A stretch of DNA of 10,436 bases from Acholeplasmatales bacterium (GTDB lineage Bacteria > Bacillota_I > Bacilli_A > Acholeplasmatales > Anaeroplasmataceae), in contig JAILBI010000219.1 of NCBI GenBank assembly GCA_024681175.1, positions 1 through 10,436 on the forward strand, written 5' to 3'. This document shows positions 1 through 7,498 of this stretch, in pieces. The notes under the pieces are model-generated. The model had not been told where the DNA came from, searched no databases, and saw nothing but the letters and a program-made list of their open reading frames with translations. Positions within the stretch are counted from its first letter, which is position 1. Each line of letters opens with the position of its first letter. A program made the position numbers and the translations under genes.

Positions 1-2451
1 TACTTGTTTAATAAATAATTCTTTTGAGAATTTAGATGTATTTTCATCATTAGAGAAAAATTCTTCTAACTGACCAAGCATATTATTTGAATTAATTTGA
101 ACAAGCTTTGTTTTAGCTTTATTCATACCATATAAATAGCCTGAATTAGTTGATAAATTATATTTCATTAATCTTATATCACGTTTCTTTTCAGTTAAAA
201 TTAATAAAGATTTAATTTCTTCTTGTAATTCATCCTTTTCTTCTAATTTTGAAATAGTATTATTTAAAAATTTTTGTTTAGCTAATAATTCCTTTTCAAA
301 ATTCTCAGTTCTTGTCTTATATACAATATAATATAAAGCTTCAGCAAGCTTAGTTAAAGCTAATCTTTCTTCTTTAGTCCATTCTCTATTTTCAATATTA
401 GCATCTGCAAATCCAATTGTACCATGAATTGAATCCTTGTGGCTTACTGCATAAAATAATACTGATTTAAATATTGGGGCATCCTCCCAATGTGTCATTT
501 TGGTTGTTAAATTATCTTCATCAAAGAAATTTTTAAATTTTTCTTGGGCTAAATCACGTGAATCATAAACCTTGCCTTTAATTGAATATTCAGGCTTTTC
601 TTTACTTTCAAAATAACATTTTGTCTTCTCGCCATTAGGTGTGAAGATAAAGATAAAAACATTTTGAACATTTAATTCATCTCTATAGACATCTAATAAT
701 TCTTGTAAAGCATTCTTATCAAATTCTTTAAAGTTTTTATTAATATAATTATATTTTGCTAAGGCAACATCAAGCCTATGAAGGTTAATCATTCTCTTTA
801 ATGATTCACCTTCCTTAGGTAAATTTTTCCTTGCAAATTTATTAAATTCCTTTAAAGGTAATGGCTTTGAATAATAATAACCTTGTACATAGTTACAGCC
901 ATAAGAACGTAATAATTCAATATAATGACGTGTCTCTACGCCCTCAGCTATCGCAGGTATATCCATTGAATGTGCAATATCTAGGACACTTTTAATTATA
1001 TTTTGACTCTTTTTATCTTCTGCTTGGAAGAATTTTAAATCAATTTTTAACACATCAAATTCAACATCCTTTAAAATATTTAAAGATGAATAGCCTGAAC
1101 CAAAATCATCCATTAATATTTTAAAGCCATAATTTCTTAATTTAGTTGTAACAGCTTTAATTAATTGAACATTAGAAAATAATGATTCAGTTAATTCTAA
1201 TTCAAATAATGATGGTGATATATCATATTTCTTTGTAATATTAATAATATCATCAATAAAATTCTCATCAGTTAAGAAATATCTTGATACATTTACTGAA
1301 ATAGGAAATAATGGTAATCCTTTTAATTTTCTTTGCTTAATATATTTAGCTGTTTGATCCCAAACCTCTCTATCAAGCTCAGCAATTAAACCATTCTTTT
1401 CAAAAATAGGAATAAATGTATTAGGAGGTAATATTCTACCATCCCTAATCCATCTTACTAATGATTCTGCACCTATCATTTTATTATTTATAATATCAAA
1501 TTTAGGCTGAAGGAATATTGTAAATTCTTTATTCTTTAATGCTTCAGAAAATTGTAAAGAATATTGCTGCTCAACAGCTAAACGCTCTGTGATACTATCA
1601 TCATATATTTTATATAATGTTGTTAAAGAGCCTTTAACCTCTTTTGCAGCAACTGTTGCATAAGATAACATTTCTGTAATTGAAACATTATAATTTTTAA
1701 TTTCAAATACACCAAGTGTTAATTCTATATCATAATAGCTCTTATTTAAATCTTTTACAGATTTTCTTAATTCCTTTGCGAAGGAATCAAGCTTACCTTT
1801 ACCACCATTTAATAATACTGCAAAGCGATCTTTATTTAATCTTCCATAAATCATTTCATATTTATTAGATAATTCAATTAATAATTTTCCAATATTTTTT
1901 AATATAATTTGGGCTCTTCTTTCACCAAATAAATATAATAATAGTGTATATTTTTTAATATCAAATCTTATTAAATAATAATGATCCTTTCCATTATGAT
2001 GTGATAATAAAGCTTCTGCTTCCTTAACAAATGTATCTTCTGTGAAAATACCTGTTAATTCATCATAGAGATGTGAATATTTTAAGGCTCTTGGATATTT
2101 TGATTGATCTATCGCATTATAAATAAATGAAGCAAATTTTTCATTAGATAAAGGTAAAGAAATATAATCATGAGCTCCTTTATCAAAATATAATTCTTTC
2201 TTCTTTTTATCTTTTCCAATAATAAATACTGGAATATATTTATAATAATTATCTATTTCACCACTTTTAATTTCTTTTAATATTTTTAAATCATCCTGTG
2301 AATCAATAATTACTAAATCATAATCTTTAAATAATAAGGCAGTTTTATAATTATTATCATGAGAAAAATCAATAGAATATGATTCTTCTAAATAAGAAAC
2401 TAGATTTTTATATGAATTTTTTCTATTAGTAATAAATAAAATATTATCCAT
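1..2451 (-). CDS. EAL-domain cyclic-di-GMP signalling protein with degenerate receiver and GGDEF domains (3' end beyond window)
   Basis: Reading from an ATG at 2449-2451, the frame stays open for 817 codons to the window edge, so the C-terminus is missing. Residues 1-115 resemble a response-regulator receiver: D50 sits in the phospho-acceptor position (IIDS), but the N-terminal acidic pair is absent and the usual KP is LP (L99-P100). Residues about 128-285 are GGDEF-like (DELTG at the start), with the active-site signature reading NKDRF (206-210), so cyclase activity is unlikely. Residues about 295-540 form an EAL phosphodiesterase domain with the catalytic set present: Q315, E329 (motif reads ESL), N387, E419, D448-D449, K469, D471, E503 and Q523. 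A GAF-like domain follows (about 560-707), then a charged predicted coiled coil (about 709-757) and the start of another domain, possibly PAS. No membrane segment is seen, so it is probably cytoplasmic. It likely hydrolyses c-di-GMP under control of the GAF or other sensor parts; the activity is inferred from motifs. An AGGGG ribosome site precedes the start by 9 nt. Confidence 0.88.
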   Translation of the reverse strand, partial: MDNILFITNRKNSYKNLVSYLEESYSIDFSHDNNYKTALLFKDYDLVIIDSQDDLKILKEIKSGEIDNYYKYIPVFIIGKDKKKKELYFDKGAHDYISLPLSNEKFASFIYNAIDQSKYPRALKYSHLYDELTGIFTEDTFVKEAEALLSHHNGKDHYYLIRFDIKKYTLLLYLFGERRAQIILKNIGKLLIELSNKYEMIYGRLNKDRFAVLLNGGKGKLDSFAKELRKSVKDLNKSYYDIELTLGVFEIKNYNVSITEMLSYATVAAKEVKGSLTTLYKIYDDSITERLAVEQQYSLQFSEALKNKEFTIFLQPKFDIINNKMIGAESLVRWIRDGRILPPNTFIPIFEKNGLIAELDREVWDQTAKYIKQRKLKGLPLFPISVNVSRYFLTDENFIDDIINITKKYDISPSLFELELTESLFSNVQLIKAVTTKLRNYGFKILMDDFGSGYSSLNILKDVEFDVLKIDLKFFQAEDKKSQNIIKSVLDIAHSMDIPAIAEGVETRHYIELLRSYGCNYVQGYYYSKPLPLKEFNKFARKNLPKEGESLKRMINLHRLDVALAKYNYINKNFKEFDKNALQELLDVYRDELNVQNVFIFIFTPNGEKTKCYFESKEKPEYSIKGKVYDSRDLAQEKFKNFFDEDNLTTKMTHWEDAPIFKSVLFYAVSHKDSIHGTIGFADANIENREWTKEERLALTKLAEALYYIVYKTRTENFEKELLAKQKFLNNTISKLEEKDELQEEIKSLLILTEKKRDIRLMKYNLSTNSGYLYGMNKAKTKLVQINSNNMLGQLEEFFSNDENTSKFSKELFIKQV

Positions 2452-2495
2452 ATTATTACGCCCCTATTTTATTTTAATCGAATATACTTTAATAT

Positions 2496-2524
2496 ATTAT
2501 ACAACAAATAAAAAATATAATAAA
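2496..2524 (-). promoter_or_regulatory. Candidate sigma-A promoter of the EAL-protein gene
   Basis: On the minus strand a perfect TATAAT (2496-2501) lies 17 nt downstream of a weak -35, TTTATT (2519-2524), about 45 nt upstream of the start codon. It falls between the carB terminator and the EAL-protein gene, which suggests that gene is transcribed separately from carAB. The -35 is poor, so the -10 carries most of the evidence. Confidence 0.55.
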
Positions 2525-2529
2525 GAATA

Positions 2530-2565
2530 TAAAAATTAAAAAGCCGACAAAATAATTGTCGACTT
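2530..2565 (-). terminator. Rho-independent terminator after carB
   Basis: Just after the carB stop codon, the minus strand carries a 10-bp stem (arms 2556-2565 and 2541-2550, one G-U pair) around a 5-nt loop. A T-rich run, TTTTTAATTTTT, follows. This is a standard intrinsic terminator and closes the carAB operon. Confidence 0.9.
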
Positions 2566-2571
2566 AATAAA

Positions 2572-5500
2572 TTATAATCTTGCGATATCAACAAGCTTAA
2601 TTTTCTTTTCATCTTCTCTATTTTCAAGTGAAGATACTAATGCTTGAGCTGTATCAACTGCAGTTAATACTGTAACACCTGTTTCAATTGCGTTTCTTCT
2701 AATTAAGAAACCATCCTTAGAATGAATTTGTCCTTTTGAAGGAGTATCAATTACAAGGTCAATATGATGCTCTAAAATTAAATCAATAACAGTTCTTCCA
2801 CCCTCTGCAATCTTATTAATATATTGAGCATGTACACCATTCTCAGTTAAATATTTATAAGTCTTGCTTGTAGAATAAATGATATAGCCTAATGCTTCAA
2901 ATCTCTTTGCGATAGGTAAGATTTCAGGCTTATCCTCATCACATACTGTGATAATCATATTCTTATATTTAGGTAATCTTACGCCTGAGCCTAAGAATGC
3001 TTTATATAAAGCCTCATTGAAATCTTGTGAAATACCTAAGCATTCACCTGTAGATTTCATTTCAGGTCCTAAATTGATATCTGCACCTCTAATCTTTTCA
3101 AATGAGAATACAGGCATCTTAATTGCATAATAATTTGCTTCCTTTTGAACACCAGGTTCATAGCCAAGTTCTTTAATTGTATGGCCTAAAATAACCTTTG
3201 TTGCAAGCTGAACAATTGGAATACCAGTTACCTTTGAAATATATGGTACAGTTCTTGAAGAACGTGGGTTAACCTCAATGATATATACATCATCATCAAT
3301 TACGATGAATTGGATATTAATCATACCTTTAACATGTAATGCTTGAGCTAATAATTGTGTATATTTAACAATTGTTTTCTTTGCATTAGCTGATACTGAT
3401 CTTGCTGGATAAACTGAAATTGAGTCACCTGAGTGAATACCAGTTCTTTCGATTAATTCCATGATACCAGGGATTAAAATATCAGTGCCATCACAAACTG
3501 CATCAACCTCAACCTCTTTACCCTTTAAATATTTATCAACAAGGATTGGGTGCTCTTGAGCAATTTGGTTAATAATACCAATATATGTTTGAATATCTTG
3601 GTCATTAATTGCAATTCTCATACCTTGTCCACCAAGAACGTATGATGGACGAACAAGTACAGGGTATCCTAATCTATGTGCTGCAGCTAAAGCCTCTTCA
3701 GTTGTAAATACTGTTTCACCTTTAGCTCTTGGAATATTACAATCCTCTAAGATCTTATCGAAAATCTTTCTATCCTCAGCAGCATCAACATCCTTTGCAG
3801 ATGTACCTAAGATAGGTACGCCTATTTCCATTAAATGTTGTGTTAATTTAATAGCTGTTTGACCACCAAATTGAACTACAGCTCCATCTGGTTTTTCAAG
3901 ATCAACGATATTTTCAACATCTTCATTAGTTAATGGTTCAAAATATAATTTATCTGAAATATCGAAATCTGTTGAAACAGTTTCAGGGTTATTATTAATA
4001 ATAATTGTTTCAAATCCTTCTTTTGCAAAAGCCCAAGAAGCATGAACTGAACAGAAATCAAATTCGATACCTTGACCAATTCTAATTGGACCTGAGCCTA
4101 AAATTAATACCTTCTTACGTGGAGTTCTAACAACTTCATCTTCTCCATCATAAGTTGAATAATAATATGGAGTATGTGCTTCAAATTCACCTGCACATGT
4201 ATCAACCATCTTAAATCTTGCAGTAATGTTATTTTGAAGTCTCATTTCTCTAACTTCTTTTGAAGTCATATGCTTCATTTGTGCAATAACATTATCAGGG
4301 AATTCCATTCTCTTAGCTTCTTTTAAAAGCTCAACAGTTAATGGTTCTTCCTTTAATCTCTTTTCAAGTGATACAAGACTATCAATTTTTGAAATGAACC
4401 AAGTATCAATCTTTGTGATATTGAAAATAGTATCATAATCAACTCTACGACGAAGAGCTTCAGCAATTCTCCATAATCTTCTATCATCAACGATTTCAAG
4501 TTCTTTCATTAATTCATCTAATGATAAATTAGAATAATCAAAGCTCATTAATGAATCAACATGTTGTTCTAATGAACGGATAGCCTTCATAAGTGCACCT
4601 TCGAAGTTAGTGCAGATACTCATAACCTCTCCTGTTGCCTTCATTTGAGTTGTTAATGTTCTCTTTGCAGAAATAAATTTATCAAATGGAAGACGAGGCA
4701 TCTTTAATACTACATAGTCAATTGTAGGTTCGAATGATGCAAAAGTCTTCTTTGTAATTGCGTTAGGAATTTCATCTAGATTGAATCCAAGAGCGATTTT
4801 TGCAGTAACCTTAGCAATAGGGAAGCCTGTTGCTTTAGATGCTAATGCTGAAGAACGAGATACACGTGGGTTAACCTCGATAACACAATATTCGCTTGAA
4901 TTTGGATTTAATGCGAATTGAACGTTACATCCACCTGTAACTTGAAGCTCATCAATAATTTTAATTGCTGATGAACGAAGCATTTGGTGATCCTTATCAG
5001 ATAATGTTTGTGTAGGTGCAACAACGATTGAGTCACCAGTATGAACACCAACTGGGTCAATATTTTCCATGTTACATACACAAATACATGTACCATTTGC
5101 ATCTCTCATTACTTCATATTCGATTTCTTTCCAACCAGAAATACATCTTTCAACTAAAACTTCGCCTACTCTTGATAAACGAAGACCATTTTCAAGGATT
5201 TCTCTTAATTCGGCTTCATTAGATGCAATACCACCACCTGAACCACCTAAAGTGTATGCAGGACGTAATACTACAGGGTAGCCAATCTTATTTGCAAAAT
5301 CAACACCAGTTTGTAAATCTTCAACAACTAAAGATTCAGCAATAGGCTCACCAATTTTAAGCATTGTATCCTTAAATGCTTGTCTATCTTCTGCCTTTTT
5401 AATAGTTAAAGGTGTTGTACCAATAATTTTTGTATATGGATGGCTTTCAAGGAATTTACGATCCCATAATTCCATCGCAAGGTTTAAACCAGCTTGTCCA

Positions 5501-5772
5501 CCAAGTGTAGGTAGAATTGAATCTGGTTTTTCTTTTTCAATTAATTGTTCTAAAACATCAACAGTTAAGGGTTCGATATATACTCTATCAGCAATATCCT
5601 TATCTGTCATGATTGTGGCAGGGTTAGAGTTGATTAATACAACTTCCATTCCTTCTTCTTTTAAAGCTCTACAAGCTTGTGTACCAGCATAATCGAATTC
5701 AGCTGCTTGTCCAATAATGATAGGACCTGAGCCAATAACTAATACTTTTTTAATATCTTTTCTTTTAGGCAT
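2572..5772 (-). CDS. carB: Carbamoyl phosphate synthase large subunit
   Basis: This 1066-residue protein is full length for the family. It makes carbamoyl phosphate from bicarbonate, two ATP and ammonia delivered from CarA, feeding pyrimidine and arginine synthesis in the cytoplasm. The two homologous halves are both visible. Each begins with a nucleotide-binding GSGP segment (GSGPIIIGQ near residue 15, GSGPIRIGQ near the middle) and each has an ATP-grasp glycine loop (GGSGGG and GGQGMR). The first half binds ATP to form carboxyphosphate, the second phosphorylates carbamate. The last 130 or so residues are the MGS-like allosteric domain, which in the family senses nucleotides, PRPP or ornithine; the ligand here cannot be told. 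The start ATG (5770-5772) overlaps the end of carA by 8 nt in another frame, and GGAGG at 5781-5785 lies 8 nt upstream, inside carA, so translation is probably coupled. No key motif appears lost. Confidence 0.98.
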   Translation of the reverse strand: MPKRKDIKKVLVIGSGPIIIGQAAEFDYAGTQACRALKEEGMEVVLINSNPATIMTDKDIADRVYIEPLTVDVLEQLIEKEKPDSILPTLGGQAGLNLAMELWDRKFLESHPYTKIIGTTPLTIKKAEDRQAFKDTMLKIGEPIAESLVVEDLQTGVDFANKIGYPVVLRPAYTLGGSGGGIASNEAELREILENGLRLSRVGEVLVERCISGWKEIEYEVMRDANGTCICVCNMENIDPVGVHTGDSIVVAPTQTLSDKDHQMLRSSAIKIIDELQVTGGCNVQFALNPNSSEYCVIEVNPRVSRSSALASKATGFPIAKVTAKIALGFNLDEIPNAITKKTFASFEPTIDYVVLKMPRLPFDKFISAKRTLTTQMKATGEVMSICTNFEGALMKAIRSLEQHVDSLMSFDYSNLSLDELMKELEIVDDRRLWRIAEALRRRVDYDTIFNITKIDTWFISKIDSLVSLEKRLKEEPLTVELLKEAKRMEFPDNVIAQMKHMTSKEVREMRLQNNITARFKMVDTCAGEFEAHTPYYYSTYDGEDEVVRTPRKKVLILGSGPIRIGQGIEFDFCSVHASWAFAKEGFETIIINNNPETVSTDFDISDKLYFEPLTNEDVENIVDLEKPDGAVVQFGGQTAIKLTQHLMEIGVPILGTSAKDVDAAEDRKIFDKILEDCNIPRAKGETVFTTEEALAAAHRLGYPVLVRPSYVLGGQGMRIAINDQDIQTYIGIINQIAQEHPILVDKYLKGKEVEVDAVCDGTDILIPGIMELIERTGIHSGDSISVYPARSVSANAKKTIVKYTQLLAQALHVKGMINIQFIVIDDDVYIIEVNPRSSRTVPYISKVTGIPIVQLATKVILGHTIKELGYEPGVQKEANYYAIKMPVFSFEKIRGADINLGPEMKSTGECLGISQDFNEALYKAFLGSGVRLPKYKNMIITVCDEDKPEILPIAKRFEALGYIIYSTSKTYKYLTENGVHAQYINKIAEGGRTVIDLILEHHIDLVIDTPSKGQIHSKDGFLIRRNAIETGVTVLTAVDTAQALVSSLENREDEKKIKLVDIARL

Positions 5773-6844
5773 TTTTCTTTCCTCCCATCATCTTAATGAA
5801 ATCATCAAATAAATAGCTTGATGTAGTTGGGCCTGGACATGCCTCAGGATGGAATTGAACTGTAAATACATTCTTTCCAATATATCTTAAGCCTTCATTT
5901 GTATTATCATTAACATTTACAAATAATGGCTTTGCAACCTTTGGATCAAGTGTTGCTTCATCAACATAATAATTATGATTTTGAGAAGTAATATAAACAC
6001 GCTTTGTTTCAACATCTCTAACAGGGTGATTTCCACCATGATGACCATATTTTAATTTTTTACAATCAGCACCAGTTGCTAAAGCTAATAATTGATGTCC
6101 TAAGCATATTGCAAACATAGGAACATTTGAATCAAATAATTTCTTAACTTCTTTAATTACAGTAGTTAATTCCTTTGGATCACCAGGACCATTAGAAATC
6201 ATAATACCATCTGGATTTTCAGATAAAATTTCTTCTGCAGATGTGAACGCAGGATAAACAGTTACTTGACAGCCAAGGTTATTTAATACCTTTTCGATAT
6301 TACCCTTTGCACCTAAATCAAGTAATGCAACCTTATAACCATCACCAGGTAAAATTTGTTTATTATCGTTAGTTACATTTTTAACAGCGTTAGTAATTTT
6401 ATATGCTTTAATTTGAGGCAAAATTTCATCTAATTTGAAGTCACAATTGGTAGTAATCATACCATTCATTGTACCTTTGCTTCTTAAAATCTTTGTAAGC
6501 TTTCTAGTATCAACACCCTCAATACCAGTTACACCTTCTTTAACAAGGAAATCATTTAAAAGTCCCTCATTACGATAATTACTTGCAAATTTTGCAAGCT
6601 CCTTAACAATAAATCCTTTTACATATGCCTTACCTGATTCTTGGTCCTCATGGTTAACACCATAGTTACCAATTAATGGATAAGTCATACATACACTTTG
6701 ACCCTCATAAGATGGATCAGTTAAAACTTCAAGATAACCCATCATTGATGTGTTAAATACGATTTCTGAAATTGTTTCTTTTGCAACACCAATGCTTGTA
6801 CCTTCGAAAATTGTACCATCTTCTAATATTAGAAATGCTTTCAT
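5765..6844 (-). CDS. carA: Carbamoyl phosphate synthase small subunit (glutaminase)
   Basis: This 359-residue subunit hydrolyses glutamine and passes ammonia through a tunnel to CarB. The N-terminal half is the CarA-specific domain (starts MKAFLILEDG). The C-terminal half is a class I glutamine amidotransferase: an NGPGDP oxyanion loop, the nucleophile C247 in ICLGHQ, and the catalytic pair H332 and E334 in QFHPEA. The length is normal. The start is supported by AAGGAGG (6849-6855), 4 nt upstream of the ATG. The gene is first in a two-gene operon with carB, with which it overlaps by 8 nt. Upstream lie a candidate promoter and a leader of about 90 nt, separated from the preceding gene by a terminator, so carAB is its own transcription unit. 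No other pyr or arg gene is present here, so the sequence does not show which pathway controls it. Confidence 0.98.
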   Translation of the reverse strand: MKAFLILEDGTIFEGTSIGVAKETISEIVFNTSMMGYLEVLTDPSYEGQSVCMTYPLIGNYGVNHEDQESGKAYVKGFIVKELAKFASNYRNEGLLNDFLVKEGVTGIEGVDTRKLTKILRSKGTMNGMITTNCDFKLDEILPQIKAYKITNAVKNVTNDNKQILPGDGYKVALLDLGAKGNIEKVLNNLGCQVTVYPAFTSAEEILSENPDGIMISNGPGDPKELTTVIKEVKKLFDSNVPMFAICLGHQLLALATGADCKKLKYGHHGGNHPVRDVETKRVYITSQNHNYYVDEATLDPKVAKPLFVNVNDNTNEGLRYIGKNVFTVQFHPEACPGPTTSSYLFDDFIKMMGGKKNA

Positions 6845-6936
6845 ATTGCCTCCTTAAATCATTTTTAATTTGAAAGATAAATTAGTCTCTTTTTAATTAT
6901 AAATTAAATAGGTTCAAAAAAGACCTTAAAACCCTT
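6845..6936 (-). promoter_or_regulatory. carA 5' leader with possible alternative hairpins
   Basis: The predicted leader contains a long-range pairing between GTCTTTTTT (near 6915-6923) and AAAAGAGAC (near 6885-6893). An inner 7-bp A/T stem, TTTAATT/AATTAAA, lies within it. A competing small hairpin, AGGT/ACCT, shares the first arm. I do not see the conserved PyrR-binding loop, a T-box motif or a G+C-rich terminator followed by Ts. Regulation by the leader is therefore a guess; the ribosome site itself looks unpaired. Confidence 0.25.
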
Positions 6937-6942
6937 GCTACT

Positions 6943-6970
6943 ATTTTAGCATTTTATACGCAATATTCAA
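6943..6970 (-). promoter_or_regulatory. Candidate carAB promoter
   Basis: TTGAAT (6965-6970) is followed after 16 nt by TAAAAT (6943-6948) on the minus strand. Transcription would start near 6936, giving a leader of about 92 nt. Both boxes are imperfect and the region is A+T-rich, so another start is possible. A promoter is expected here because a terminator precedes it. Confidence 0.5.
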
Positions 6971-7021
6971 TATTTTTTTATATCAAATATCTTACTTTTT
7001 TAAAATCATATTTATAATTTA

Positions 7022-7063
7022 TTATAAAAAAAGCGTGAAATGTATAAACATATCACACTTTTT
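7022..7063 (-). terminator. Rho-independent terminator after the 113-residue gene
   Basis: Beginning a few bases past the TAG stop, the minus strand has a 15-bp stem (arms 7049-7063 and 7028-7042, one mismatch and one G-U pair) with a 6-nt loop. The downstream arm runs into a stretch of seven Ts. It separates this gene from carA. Confidence 0.9.
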
Positions 7064-7066
7064 CTT

Positions 7067-7408
7067 CTACGCATTCATTAAATCTTCTAATTTTAAAATT
7101 ATTTGTCTAAAATCAAAATCATCAACTTTAACGAAAACAAGTTTCTTAAATAAACCTGCTTTTTTTATTTCATATGATTTTAATAAAGGGAAAAGCTTCT
7201 TAGAATAATATTCCATTAAAGCATTTTTCTTACCACTATTAGGTAATACATATTCATTTAATGGGTCAATAAAGCCTTTGATGTTTTCCCAAGTTGGAAC
7301 AGGCATAGTCTTATATTGTTCCATTGTTTCCTTATCATCAACAGTAATCATTTCTTTTAATTCTCTTAACAAAGTTTCTAACATGTGATTATAATAACTA
7401 TCCTGCAT
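7067..7408 (-). CDS. Hypothetical 113-residue cytoplasmic protein
   Basis: I do not recognise this protein and assign no function. It is rich in Lys, Leu, Glu and Tyr and has no signal peptide, membrane segment, cysteine cluster or nucleotide-binding motif. The N-terminal 25 residues look like an amphipathic helix (HMLETLLRELKEM). A middle part with Pro, Trp and Gly (MPVPTWENIKGFIDP) suggests a turn-rich region, and the C-terminus has a hydrophobic strand-like stretch (KLVFVKVDDFDF) then a helix ending at LEDLMNA. The gene looks genuine: GGAGG (7416-7420) lies 7 nt before the ATG, a near-consensus promoter sits upstream, a strong terminator follows, and the codon use resembles its neighbours. 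It is apparently transcribed alone between uvrC and carA. That arrangement, a short soluble protein with strong signals, fits a regulator or small housekeeping factor, but nothing proves it. Confidence 0.85.
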   Translation of the reverse strand: MQDSYYNHMLETLLRELKEMITVDDKETMEQYKTMPVPTWENIKGFIDPLNEYVLPNSGKKNALMEYYSKKLFPLLKSYEIKKAGLFKKLVFVKVDDFDFRQIILKLEDLMNA

Positions 7409-7432
7409 AATATTTCCTCCAAACCATTTGAA

Positions 7433-7461
7433 ATTATAAACACACTAAAAAAATATTGCAA
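7433..7461 (-). promoter_or_regulatory. Sigma-A promoter of the 113-residue gene
   Basis: TTGCAA (7456-7461), a 17-nt spacer and a perfect TATAAT (7433-7438) lie on the minus strand, some 25 nt upstream of the start codon. The predicted transcript starts near 7426. This is one of the best promoter matches in the window. Confidence 0.75.
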
Positions 7462-7498
7462 GGAAAAATTAACTTAATATTTTTGAAAGCGTTTGTCA

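Noticed and set aside
2948..5281. Several plus-strand and alternative-frame open stretches of 60-70 codons inside carB
   Set aside because: They lie wholly within a well-supported gene, have no ribosome sites or recognisable protein features, and follow from its codon pattern.
6845..7027. Possible PyrR attenuator or T-box upstream of carA
   Set aside because: Neither the PyrR-binding loop nor T-box conserved sequence is visible, and no G+C-rich terminator followed by Ts occurs before the start codon.
7409..7498. Possible terminator after uvrC
   Set aside because: Only a weak A/T-only inverted repeat is present, with no G+C stem; not enough to call.
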